Shown here in pieces: positions 9,225 to 15,171 of a stretch of DNA of 15,368 nt. This stretch comes from Muribaculaceae bacterium (GTDB lineage Bacteria > Bacteroidota > Bacteroidia > Bacteroidales > Muribaculaceae), in contig VSPO01000084.1 of NCBI GenBank assembly GCA_009775375.1, positions 1 through 15,368 on the forward strand, read 5' to 3'. The stretch's first letter is position 1, and each line of letters begins with the position of its first letter. The position numbers and the translations under genes are program-made. A model generated the notes under the pieces. That model saw only the letters and a list, made by a program, of their open reading frames with translations, did no database searches and was not told the DNA's origin.

Positions 9225-9274
9225 TAATTTTGCCTATATGGGTGCTTGGTCATGAAAAGGATTTTGTAACTTTG
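9225..9274 (+). promoter_or_regulatory. recR promoter region with two possible -7 boxes
   Basis: Two exact TAnnTTTG matches occur on the plus strand. TAACTTTG at 9267-9274 lies only four bases before the recR ATG and has TTG at 9246-9248 with an 18-base spacer. TAATTTTG at 9225-9232 lies further upstream but has only a T-run at the -33 place. The nearer box, if used, starts the transcript at or within a base or two of the ATG, so the mRNA would be leaderless. The farther one would give a leader of about 40 bases. Confidence 0.65.
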
Positions 9275-9278
9275 CGCC

Positions 9279-9908
9279 ATGATTTCATCATTCAATTCTT
9301 CTTTACTTGAAAACGCCGTCAACGAGCTGTCGAAACTTCCCGGAATCGGAAGGAAAACAGCCCTGCGGCTCGCCCTGCACATGCTCCGGCGTGATGAGAA
9401 CGAGGCCGTGGCCCTCGGGGAATCTATCATCAATATGCGCCGCAACATCTGCTATTGCTCCAGATGCCATAATATCAGCGAACAGGAAATCTGCCCTATT
9501 TGCAATGATTCGAGACGCGACCAGGAGACGGTATGCGTCGTGGAAAACGTTAAGGACGTGATTACAATCGAGTCAACCCGCCAGCATTCAGGGTTATACC
9601 ACGTGCTCGGAGGTCTTATTTCCCCTCTCGACGGCATAAGCCCCTCCGATCTTGAGATAGAGAGTCTCGTGGCGAGGGTAAAAGAGGAGAAACTCAAAGA
9701 GATTATTCTCGCGCTCAGCCCCACGATCGAGGGGGACACCACCAATTTCTACATTTTCCGCAAACTGGCCGACCTGCCGGTCAGGGTCACGATGCTTGCA
9801 AGAGGATTGAGCATAGGTAACGAACTTGAATACACCGACGAGCTTACCCTTGGAAAATCCATCCAAAACAGGGTGCTTTTCTCGGATTCTTTCAACCAAA
9901 AATCATGA
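9279..9908 (+). CDS. recR: Recombination mediator protein RecR
   Basis: RecR, with RecO and RecF, helps load RecA on single-stranded DNA coated with SSB at gaps and stalled forks. The 209-residue protein has the family architecture: an N-terminal helix-hairpin-helix around LSKLPGIGRKTALRLALHML (17-36), a four-cysteine zinc motif (C60-x2-C63 and C72-x2-C75), and a Toprim domain from about 82 (CVVENVKDV). The C-terminal part contains PTIEGDTTNFYI and ARGLSIGNELEYTDELTL, a well-conserved RecR ending. The length is normal. The ATG at 9279 is the only sensible start because the family sequence begins within a few residues of it, and the -7 box ends four bases earlier. Its TGA overlaps the next ATG (ATGA), so the following acetyltransferase is probably co-translated. 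Confidence 0.97.
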   Translation: MISSFNSSLLENAVNELSKLPGIGRKTALRLALHMLRRDENEAVALGESIINMRRNICYCSRCHNISEQEICPICNDSRRDQETVCVVENVKDVITIESTRQHSGLYHVLGGLISPLDGISPSDLEIESLVARVKEEKLKEIILALSPTIEGDTTNFYIFRKLADLPVRVTMLARGLSIGNELEYTDELTLGKSIQNRVLFSDSFNQKS

Positions 9909-10432
9909 TAAGAGAGGAATCGATATGCCTTAGGGCTGTAGAACCGGGGGACGCCGATTTTATGTATGAAGTGGAAAACGACTCCACAGCATGGGGCTAT
10001 GGCGACACAATCGCCCCCATCTCAAGGAATATTCTTAGGGAATATGCGCTCAACTATGATGCGAATCCCTTGGCTTGCGGACAATTAAGGATGATCGTGA
10101 CGGAATCCGCCACCGGAAAACCGATAGGCATAGCCGACTTATATGAAATATCGGCCATCCATCGCAGAGCTTTCGCCGGAATTTATATCCTGCCGGAATT
10201 CAGAGGGAGGGGCTATGCAAGGCAGTCGATCAAGGCCTTGTGCAGATACTGTCGCGGCGTGTTACGCCTCAATAAGATAGCGGCAAAAATCGAGGAATCC
10301 AACGTCGGTTCAATCAGGCTTTTCACGACATCGGGATTCATTCATGAAGCAAGCCTAAGAAACTGGATATGCAATGCCGACGGAACTTTTTCAGACCTCC
10401 GAATCCTCACCAAAGATCTTCAGTGCATTTAA
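9905..10432 (+). CDS. GNAT family N-acetyltransferase
   Basis: The 175-residue protein is a single GNAT domain of the RimJ/RimL/SpeG-like type that uses acetyl-CoA. It opens with CLRAVEPGDADFMYEVEND, the usual first strand and helix. It carries the acetyl-CoA pyrophosphate-binding loop FRGRGYA (99-105, consensus Q/R-x-x-G-x-G/A). The later segment ESNVGSIRLFTTSGFIHE resembles the N-x-x-(S/A)-x-x-L(F/Y)-x-x-x-GF motif of this group. The conserved Asn and the GF are present, so the enzyme looks intact. The substrate cannot be told; a protein N-terminus, a polyamine or a small amine are all possible. It overlaps recR by four bases, so expression follows recR. I believe a GNAT gene next to recR recurs in Bacteroidales, but no link to recombination is implied. 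Confidence 0.88.
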   Translation: MIREESICLRAVEPGDADFMYEVENDSTAWGYGDTIAPISRNILREYALNYDANPLACGQLRMIVTESATGKPIGIADLYEISAIHRRAFAGIYILPEFRGRGYARQSIKALCRYCRGVLRLNKIAAKIEESNVGSIRLFTTSGFIHEASLRNWICNADGTFSDLRILTKDLQCI

Positions 10433-10444
10433 TACTTCATCCTT

Positions 10445-10472
10445 TTCAAGTTACGCAAGTGCGTAACTTGAA
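10445..10472. terminator. Bidirectional hairpin terminator between convergent genes
   Basis: A perfect 12-bp stem (TTCAAGTTACGC with GCGTAACTTGAA, loop AAGT) lies 12 bases after the acetyltransferase stop and one base before the yqgE stop, between convergent genes. On the plus strand it is followed by a T-rich stretch (TTTAATT), and on the minus strand by AAGG without a U tract. It is therefore a likely terminator for recR-GNAT and probably also the end of yqgE mRNA, though the U tracts are weak. Confidence 0.7.
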
Positions 10473-10473
10473 T

Positions 10474-11070
10474 TTAATTGTAGGAGGGATCCTGAGGCAC
10501 CATGAGCCAGCTCCTATAGGCCTCACCAAGAAGTTTCACCTCTCTGCGCCAATACGAGTTGCCCTCCCCTTGCAGCAACAGGCTGACATCGGGATGAAGG
10601 TCAACAGCCCATGAATTGCTTTCCCGTTCGCCCTGAAGCTGACCTTTGCTCCATCCGCTGTAGCCTAAAAAGAAGCGAATCTTGCTTTCTATTTCTCCCC
10701 CGCAATCGATATAATCCACAATCTCCTCAATGTCGCCCCCGACGTAAAGGCCGGGAATGACCTCCGTAGAACCTTCAAACCTGCTACCCAGCGTATGAAG
10801 CATGAAAAGCCTCTGCGTGTCGACAGGACCTCCACAGAAGACAGGCACATGACGGCCATTGTCCCAGTCGGGAAGGAGATCGCAAAGCGTCAAGGATGTG
10901 GGCTTGTTCATCACCAATCCAAGGTGTCCCCTGGATTTGTCGATGTCAAGAATCATGACGACAGAGCGGCTGAAGAAGGCCTCGTCCATCATGGGCTCCG
11001 AGACCAACAGACTTCCGCGTTCCGGTACAAAGCCGGGGTTGTAGTCATACAACAGATTGCTTATATTCAT
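10474..11070 (-). CDS. YqgE/AlgH family protein (UPF0301)
   Basis: The 198-residue protein belongs to the YqgE/AlgH family (DUF179), whose biochemical function is not settled; AlgH was named for an effect on alginate regulation in Pseudomonas. Family signatures visible here are GSLLVSEPMMDEAFFSRSVV near the start, GLVMNKP (51-57), a GGPV (80-83), and the strongly conserved FFLGYSGWSKGQLQGE with a later SWAVD. No signal peptide or membrane segment is seen, so it is probably cytoplasmic. I start it at the ATG at 11070, where MNISNLLYDYNPGFVPERG fits the family. A longer frame exists only by using TTG at 11127 and would add 19 unrelated residues. It converges with recR-GNAT and diverges from lysC. 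No exact TAnnTTTG box is seen upstream on the minus strand. Confidence 0.92.
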   Translation of the reverse strand: MNISNLLYDYNPGFVPERGSLLVSEPMMDEAFFSRSVVMILDIDKSRGHLGLVMNKPTSLTLCDLLPDWDNGRHVPVFCGGPVDTQRLFMLHTLGSRFEGSTEVIPGLYVGGDIEEIVDYIDCGGEIESKIRFFLGYSGWSKGQLQGERESNSWAVDLHPDVSLLLQGEGNSYWRREVKLLGEAYRSWLMVPQDPSYN

Positions 11071-11174
11071 AATAGTATGGTTTGAAAAGTTTCCACTTAG
11101 GGAGCAACGGATCCTGCTTCTTATCAATTAAAGGCGCGAAAAGCTCCGACGCATTGCGACGGCTCTTTACTCAT

Positions 11175-11199
11175 ATAACAACGATGCAATCGTTGTTAT
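11175..11199. repeat. Perfect palindrome (11-bp arms) upstream of yqgE and lysC
   Basis: ATAACAACGAT and its exact reverse complement ATCGTTGTTAT flank a three-base centre GCA. It lies 104 bases upstream of the yqgE ATG and 43 bases before the lysC -7 box, between divergent genes. A terminator is not expected there, so an operator for a dimeric regulator is a reasonable reading. An RNA hairpin in the yqgE leader is the alternative. The structure is certain; the role is inferred. Confidence 0.6.
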
Positions 11200-11242
11200 T
11201 ACCAATTATTGATTTTTCTTAATCTAATTTCATTTTTTTATT

Positions 11243-11250
11243 TAACTTTG
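11243..11250 (+). promoter_or_regulatory. lysC -7 promoter box TAACTTTG
   Basis: TAACTTTG exactly matches the Bacteroidota -7 consensus and continues as CGCC, the same 12 bases as before recR. The transcript would begin near 11254 and carry a leader of about 65 bases. No TTG lies 19-21 bases upstream (only T-rich sequence), so the -33 element is poor and an activator may help. Confidence 0.6.
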
Positions 11251-11318
11251 CGCCTGCTTCTCTCCCTCGCCTTTCTCCGACATGCACAGACAAGAAAACG
11301 TAACCCAAGCATAAAACA

Positions 11319-12680
11319 ATGAAAGTCTTAAAGTTTGGAGGCACATCCGTAGGGACAGTGGAAAGCCTTCGCAATGTGAAAGCAATCGTAGAGGCAATCG
11401 AGCCACCCGTAATCGTGACCGTATCCGCCCTCGGAGGCCTGACAGACAATCTCATAGCGACAGCCCGAATGGCAGCCGACGGCGACGAGGGATATCGCGA
11501 AAGAATGGAAGCGATATCGTCGCGCCATTTCCACGTCATATCCGAAATTGTAGCGGAGGAGAAAAGGCCTGAGCTGATATCGAATGTCAGCAAAATGCTT
11601 TCTGACCTTAAAAGAAACTACGACGGAGTATTCCTGCTCAGAAACCTTTCGACACAGACCCTCGACAATATCGTCAGCTTCGGAGAACGCCTGTCGTCGA
11701 TGATTGTCGCGGCAATGATAGAAAATTCTTCGCTCCATGACTCCCTTAAATTCATAAAGACAGAAAGCTGGTTCTCAAAAAACATTGCCGACCAGAAGCT
11801 CACCGCCTCTTTGATTGAAAATGAATTCCATGGCCTGGAAGACAGGGCCATCGTCCCCGGATTCATATCCACCGACAAGAAAACCGGACGAATCACGAAT
11901 CTCGGACGCGGAGGAAGCGACTTCACAGCCGCCTTGATTGCTGCCGCTACGGGGGCTGATTCCCTCGAAATATGGACAGACGTAGACGGATTCATGACGG
12001 CCGACCCCCGGATAATCGGAGAGGCGACAGTCGTGCCCCACATGACCTTTATTGAGAGCATGGAACTTTGCCTCTACGGAGCAAAAGTGATCTATCCTCC
12101 GACAATTTATCCCGTTTTCCACAAGAATATACCCATCAGGATTCTCAATACTTTCAATCCGACAGCCCCCGGCACGCTCATAACGGAATCCGTCGAGCAA
12201 GACGACATGCCAATAAAAGGAATCTCCGCAATAAAGGGAGCCTCACTCTTCTCAATATCCGGTTTCAAGGCGAATGAGGGGAAGAAAATCAAATCGAGAG
12301 CCATAAACTCAATGGCAAGAAACGGAGTGACGGCATTCCTTGTGGCCCAGGCCGAGGGGGAGTGCGTCTTCTCCTTTGTAGTGGCCGACGCTGAGAAGAC
12401 CACAGCCTGCACGACTTTAGAAACGGAATTTGCTCCTGAGCTGCTGGCCCGTGATAATTTCAGAATCATGACAGAAGACAATCTTGCAATAATGGCTATA
12501 GTAGGGGAAAAGATAAAGAGCAATCCCAGGCTGGGGGCAAGGATTAGGAACACTCTACTTCGCGACGGAATCACCGTCAAGGCATATTCCGAGGGTGGCT
12601 CGCGAACGACAATATCCATAGTGATGCCTATTGATAAAACCGACCGCGCATTGCGTCTCACACACGGCATACTATTCTGA
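11319..12680 (+). CDS. lysC: Aspartokinase (aspartate kinase), monofunctional
   Basis: Aspartokinase phosphorylates L-aspartate with ATP, the first step toward lysine/diaminopimelate, threonine and methionine. The 453-residue chain begins MKVLKFGGTSVG, with the KFGGTSV kinase signature at 5-11. It then shows IVTVSALGGLTDNLI, SFGERLS, RGGSDFTAALIAAA and WTDVDGFMTADPRI (about 196-232), all amino-acid kinase substrate and nucleotide motifs. Two regulatory ACT domains fill roughly 305-450, so feedback control by an end product is expected, but which one cannot be read. The C-terminus ends LTHGILF, which resembles the point where the kinase half of bifunctional ThrA-type enzymes passes to homoserine dehydrogenase. 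No dehydrogenase sequence follows, only an intergenic region with the engB promoter. The gene stands alone behind its own -7 box. I use lysC as a symbol for the activity; thrA-kinase-like would also describe it. Confidence 0.93.
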   Translation: MKVLKFGGTSVGTVESLRNVKAIVEAIEPPVIVTVSALGGLTDNLIATARMAADGDEGYRERMEAISSRHFHVISEIVAEEKRPELISNVSKMLSDLKRNYDGVFLLRNLSTQTLDNIVSFGERLSSMIVAAMIENSSLHDSLKFIKTESWFSKNIADQKLTASLIENEFHGLEDRAIVPGFISTDKKTGRITNLGRGGSDFTAALIAAATGADSLEIWTDVDGFMTADPRIIGEATVVPHMTFIESMELCLYGAKVIYPPTIYPVFHKNIPIRILNTFNPTAPGTLITESVEQDDMPIKGISAIKGASLFSISGFKANEGKKIKSRAINSMARNGVTAFLVAQAEGECVFSFVVADAEKTTACTTLETEFAPELLARDNFRIMTEDNLAIMAIVGEKIKSNPRLGARIRNTLLRDGITVKAYSEGGSRTTISIVMPIDKTDRALRLTHGILF

Positions 12681-12756
12681 CTCCCGACATCCTGTTCTTT
12701 CGAAACGTCAATTTGACCAAAATAGCCTTTTTTGCGAAAAAATCTGGATGTGAAGA

Positions 12757-12787
12757 TTGTGTCATTGATTAAAAAATATTAACTTTG
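12757..12787 (+). promoter_or_regulatory. Promoter for engB operon (TTG-N20-TAACTTTG)
   Basis: TTG at 12757-12759, a spacer of exactly 20 bases and TAACTTTG at 12780-12787 form a near-ideal Bacteroidota promoter. The ATG of engB begins at 12793, five bases after the box, so the predicted start of transcription falls within about two bases of the start codon and the mRNA would be leaderless or nearly so. Confidence 0.8.
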
Positions 12788-12792
12788 CGTTT

Positions 12793-13431
12793 ATGGAGAT
12801 AAAAAGCGCAAAATACGAAATAAGCAACGCCAAGGTGGAGCAATGTCCCGACACGAAAGTGCCGGAATATGCTTTCATTGGAAGGTCGAACGTCGGCAAA
12901 TCTTCTCTCATCAACATGCTGACCAAAAGAAAGGGGCTCGCCAAGACTTCACAGAAGCCGGGCAAGACTCTCCTTATCAATCATTTCTGCATCAACGACG
13001 GAGATTTTTATATCGTCGACCTCCCCGGCTACGGCTATGCTTCGCGAGGAAAAGAGCAGAGAGAAGATTTCAAAAGGATAATCGAAGAATATATTCTTCA
13101 CCGGCAACAGATGACACTCCTTTTCGTGCTTATTGATATCAGGCACGAACCACAAAAAATCGATCTTGCTTTCCTGAATTGGCTCGGGGAGAATGGAGTG
13201 CCTTTTGCTATTGTCTTCACCAAAGCCGACAAACTCGGCCCCAATGCGGGGAAAGCAAAAGTGGAAGCCTATAAACAGGAGTTGCTTAAGACATGGGAGA
13301 CTCTTCCTCCGGTCTTCATAACATCATCTGAAAAATCCTCCGGACGTGAAGAGCTGCTTGATTACATTGAGGATACAAACAAGCTCATGAGAGATACAGA
13401 TAAGGGAAATCCTGATACTGAGGCGAAATAA
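12793..13431 (+). CDS. engB: Ribosome biogenesis GTPase EngB/YsxC (YihA)
   Basis: EngB is a small essential GTPase of the TrmE-Era-EngA group that acts in late assembly of the large ribosomal subunit. All GTPase motifs are present in 212 residues: G1 GRSNVGKS (30-37), G2 with Thr59 in QKPGKTLLINHF, G3 DLPGYGYA (76-83, the EngB hallmark PGYGYA), G4 TKADK (143-147) and G5 around TSSEK (177-181). The chain is slightly long because of a charged tail (about 195-212), which is likely disordered. The start is fixed by the family N-terminus and by the promoter, whose -7 box ends five bases before it. It heads a probable three-gene operon with a GtrA-like protein (47-base gap) and rpiB. Confidence 0.96.
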   Translation: MEIKSAKYEISNAKVEQCPDTKVPEYAFIGRSNVGKSSLINMLTKRKGLAKTSQKPGKTLLINHFCINDGDFYIVDLPGYGYASRGKEQREDFKRIIEEYILHRQQMTLLFVLIDIRHEPQKIDLAFLNWLGENGVPFAIVFTKADKLGPNAGKAKVEAYKQELLKTWETLPPVFITSSEKSSGREELLDYIEDTNKLMRDTDKGNPDTEAK

Positions 13432-13478
13432 AGTCGGATTCCTTGGAATCGAGATTTTTCAAGAATAATACTGAAAAA

Positions 13479-13922
13479 ATGAACCTTAAGAAACTAATCA
13501 ACGGAAACAGCCGCCTGTCGGAAATATTCAGATTCGCTTTAGTTGGCGGGATAGCCACGGTGCTCCAATATGGGTTTTACGTGGTGTTCGTGGAGGCTGT
13601 TCATGTCAAGGCGGTCCCTTCGTCTATGATCAGTTATGCGCTTAGTTTCATCGTGAATTTCTTTCTCTCCAGTTATTTCACTTTCCACACCAGACCAAAC
13701 GCTAAAAAAGGGCTCGGATTCGCCCTGAGCCACCTTTTCAACATGGGGCTCCAGACCGGGCTCGTGGCAATCTTCAAGGAGCTTGTAGGCCCCACCCTCG
13801 CGCTTCTGCCTGCTCTGGCGATATGCATACCCGTAAATTATTTCCTCGTCAGGTTTGCTTTTACAAGCAAACTCTTCAACCCTACCCCAAAACAATCTGA
13901 AACTGAAACTGAAAAAATATGA
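13479..13922 (+). CDS. GtrA-like four-helix membrane protein
   Basis: The 147-residue product has four predicted membrane helices (roughly 17-38, 46-66, 79-98 and 105-127). It carries the GtrA family pattern, with FRFALVGGIATVLQYGFY in helix 1 and YALSFIVNFFLSSYFTFHT at the end of helix 2. GtrA-like proteins are thought to move or flip polyprenyl-linked sugars used for cell-surface glycans; for this member the substrate is unknown. I start it at the ATG at 13479; a longer reading uses a TTG at 13443 and adds 12 polar residues unlike the family. It sits 47 bases after engB and overlaps rpiB by four bases (ATGA), so it should be co-expressed with both. The tail is rich in Glu/Thr and probably lies in the cytoplasm. 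Family confidence is good; role is inferred. Confidence 0.87.
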   Translation: MNLKKLINGNSRLSEIFRFALVGGIATVLQYGFYVVFVEAVHVKAVPSSMISYALSFIVNFFLSSYFTFHTRPNAKKGLGFALSHLFNMGLQTGLVAIFKELVGPTLALLPALAICIPVNYFLVRFAFTSKLFNPTPKQSETETEKI

Positions 13923-14359
13923 AAAAAATAGCTATGGCATCCGATCATGCCGCATTTCAACTGAAAGAAGTGGTGAAACCTTATCTTATTGAGAAAGGTT
14001 ACGAAGTCGTGGATTTCGGCACAGACTCCACGTCATCATGTGATTACGCAGATTTCGCCCATCCGGCTGCAAGAGCTGTCGAAAATGGAGAATGTGATTT
14101 CGGCATCGCTATGTGCGGATCCGGCAATGGCATTCAAATAACCCTCAACAAACATCAGTCGATTCGTGCCGCACTTTGCTGGCTGCCTGAACTGGGAGCA
14201 CTTGCCAAACAGCATAACGACGCTAATTTCCTTGTGCTGCCGGGACGATTCATATCCGAGCATCTCGCTCTCGAAACCGTTGACGCCTATCTTAATGCCA
14301 AATTTGAAGGTGGCCGCCACCAGAAAAGGGTCGACAAAATTCCTGTAGAAAGACTTTAA
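13919..14359 (+). CDS. rpiB: Ribose-5-phosphate isomerase B
   Basis: RpiB interconverts ribulose-5-phosphate and ribose-5-phosphate in the non-oxidative pentose phosphate pathway. The 146-residue protein begins MKKIAMASDHAAF, with Asp9 and His10 of the substrate pocket. It has FGTDSTSSCDYADFA and the active-site loop CGSGNGI (66-72) with catalytic Cys66. KQHNDAN supplies His99 and Asn100. PGRFISEHLALETVDAYL is the usual C-terminal segment, so all catalytic residues expected for RpiB are present. Related LacA/LacB and allose-6-phosphate isomerases share the fold, but no sugar-specific genes lie nearby, which favours the housekeeping role. The gene overlaps the GtrA-like gene by four bases and is the last gene of the engB operon before a large inverted repeat. 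Confidence 0.95.
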   Translation: MKKIAMASDHAAFQLKEVVKPYLIEKGYEVVDFGTDSTSSCDYADFAHPAARAVENGECDFGIAMCGSGNGIQITLNKHQSIRAALCWLPELGALAKQHNDANFLVLPGRFISEHLALETVDAYLNAKFEGGRHQKRVDKIPVERL

Positions 14360-14366
14360 ATAATCG

Positions 14367-14508
14367 CAAAAAAATAAGTTGGTAAAAATTTATGAAGGAT
14401 TTTCGTGGGATTTATAATTCATCTTGCTGGCGCATACCGGGGTATGTAACTAAAAGATGAAATATAAATCACCGGAAAGACGAATAAATTTTACCAAGTT
14501 ATTTTTTG
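14367..14508. repeat. 142-bp nested inverted repeat between rpiB and folB
   Basis: Three nested pairs of arms share one centre. The outer arms are 14367-14393 and 14484-14508 (about 24 of 27 positions pair; core TTGGTAAAA facing TTTTACCAA). The middle arms are 14409-14425 and 14454-14470 (16 of 17 pair; GATTTATAATTCATCTT facing AAGATGAAATATAAATC). The inner arms are CATACC (14433-14438) and GGTATG (14441-14446). Internal loops of 15 and 13 bases join outer and middle arms. On the plus strand the right outer arm ends in six Ts, so the RNA could act as a long terminator for rpiB or as a leader structure 22 bases upstream of folB. A small palindromic mobile element is another option. The structure is certain; the function is unknown. 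Confidence 0.8.
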
Positions 14509-14530
14509 AAGATTACTAAAATTGGGGTAT

Positions 14531-14893
14531 ATGGGAAGACGTCAATTTGAAATAGCATTAAGCTCTTTGCGATTTCACGCTTTTCATGGCCTGTTGCCTC
14601 TGGAATCAAAGGTCGGGAATGAATTCATTGTCGACATTTCCGTAAAGATTCCATATAATGAGGAGATTGCCGAGGACAATATCGAAGGCTCTGTCAACTA
14701 TGCAGAACTATATGAAATAGTAAGGAACGAGATGAATCTGCCAAAGAAATTGATGGAAACTGTAGCAGCTCGCATCGCCGACCATGTATCCCGAAAATTT
14801 CCTCAAATCATAGGCGGAAGCATAACCATCTGCAAATCAACCCCTCCCATTCCGGGAATAACAGGATGCTCAAAAATCACTCTCGATTTTTAA
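14531..14893 (+). CDS. folB: Dihydroneopterin aldolase FolB
   Basis: FolB cleaves 7,8-dihydroneopterin to 6-hydroxymethyl-7,8-dihydropterin and glycolaldehyde in folate synthesis. The 120-residue product has the family's normal length and pattern. LRFHAFHGLLPLESKVGNEF includes Glu25. SVNYAELYE includes Tyr57. Glu76 in LMETVA and the catalytic Lys102 in ITICKSTPPIPG are in their expected places. The ATG at 14531 gives the standard N-terminus; a TTG at 14522 would add only three residues. No exact TAnnTTTG box lies upstream; the DNA before the gene is the right arm of the large inverted repeat plus 22 AT-rich bases. Expression may therefore depend on read-through from the engB operon or on a degenerate promoter. 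Other folate genes are absent. Confidence 0.93.
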   Translation: MGRRQFEIALSSLRFHAFHGLLPLESKVGNEFIVDISVKIPYNEEIAEDNIEGSVNYAELYEIVRNEMNLPKKLMETVAARIADHVSRKFPQIIGGSITICKSTPPIPGITGCSKITLDF

Positions 14894-14910
14894 AAAAATT
14901 TCCTAAAATA

Positions 14911-14942
14911 TTTGGTGGTTTGAGAAAAAGGCAGTAACTTTG
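14911..14942 (+). promoter_or_regulatory. Consensus promoter for the tRNA-Arg pair
   Basis: TTTG at 14911-14914, a 20-base spacer and TAACTTTG at 14935-14942 match the Bacteroidota consensus without a mismatch. The transcript would begin near 14946, leaving a leader of about 36 bases to be removed by RNase P before the first tRNA. It is the strongest promoter in the window, as expected for a tRNA operon. Confidence 0.82.
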
Positions 14943-14981
14943 CACTCGCAAAACGGGAACAACCGATAGCAAAAACAACTT

Positions 14982-15055
14982 GGCTCGTTAGCTCAACTGA
15001 ATAGAGCATCTGACTACGGATCAGAAGGTTGCAGGTTTGAATCCTGCACGAGTCA
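14982..15055 (+). tRNA. tRNA-Arg (anticodon ACG), copy 1
   Basis: The 74-base cloverleaf is complete. The acceptor stem GGCTCGT pairs with ACGAGTC (one G-T pair). The D stem is GCTC/GAGC with a nine-base loop. The anticodon stem TCTGA/TCAGA holds loop CTACGGA, giving ACG at 15016-15018. The variable loop is AGGTT and the T stem GCAGG/CCTGC has loop TTTGAAT. The discriminator is A15055 and the CCA end is not encoded. The first base of ACG is usually edited to inosine by TadA so that the tRNA reads CGU, CGC and CGA. Confidence 0.96.
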
Positions 15056-15097
15056 CCTTTTTCATTCTAAAAAATTTTAAATTTATAATTTCACTGG

Positions 15098-15171
15098 GGC
15101 TCGTTAGCTCAACTGAATAGAGCATCTGACTACGGATCAGAAGGTTGCAGGTTTGAATCCTGCACGAGTCA
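15098..15171 (+). tRNA. tRNA-Arg (anticodon ACG), copy 2
   Basis: This copy is identical in all 74 bases to the first and follows it after an AT-rich 42-base spacer (15056-15097). CCA is again not encoded. With one promoter upstream and one strong terminator downstream, the two are probably cut from a single precursor. The identity points to a recent tandem duplication or ongoing gene conversion. Confidence 0.96.

Noticed and set aside
11071..11127. Longer yqgE reading from 11127
   Set aside because: It requires a TTG start and adds 19 residues unlike the family; the ATG at 11070 gives the normal N-terminus.
11124..11174. Sixteen-codon minus-strand frame upstream of yqgE
   Set aside because: Ends 54 bases before yqgE, has no family features and overlaps no clear promoter; likely chance.
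12731..12745. T-run and A-run around GCG as a lysC terminator
   Set aside because: The stem would be only A-T pairs and no U tract follows it; too weak to call.
13443..13478. Longer GtrA-like reading from 13443
   Set aside because: It begins at TTG and adds 12 polar residues; the ATG at 13479 is well placed after an A-rich stretch and fits family length.
14367..14508. Invertible (phase-variable) promoter flanked by inverted repeats
   Set aside because: Bacteroidales have such switches, and 25-27 base arms around 90 bases fit the size. But the spacer has no TAnnTTTG box on either strand, is itself nearly palindromic so that inversion would change little, and no recombinase gene is near.
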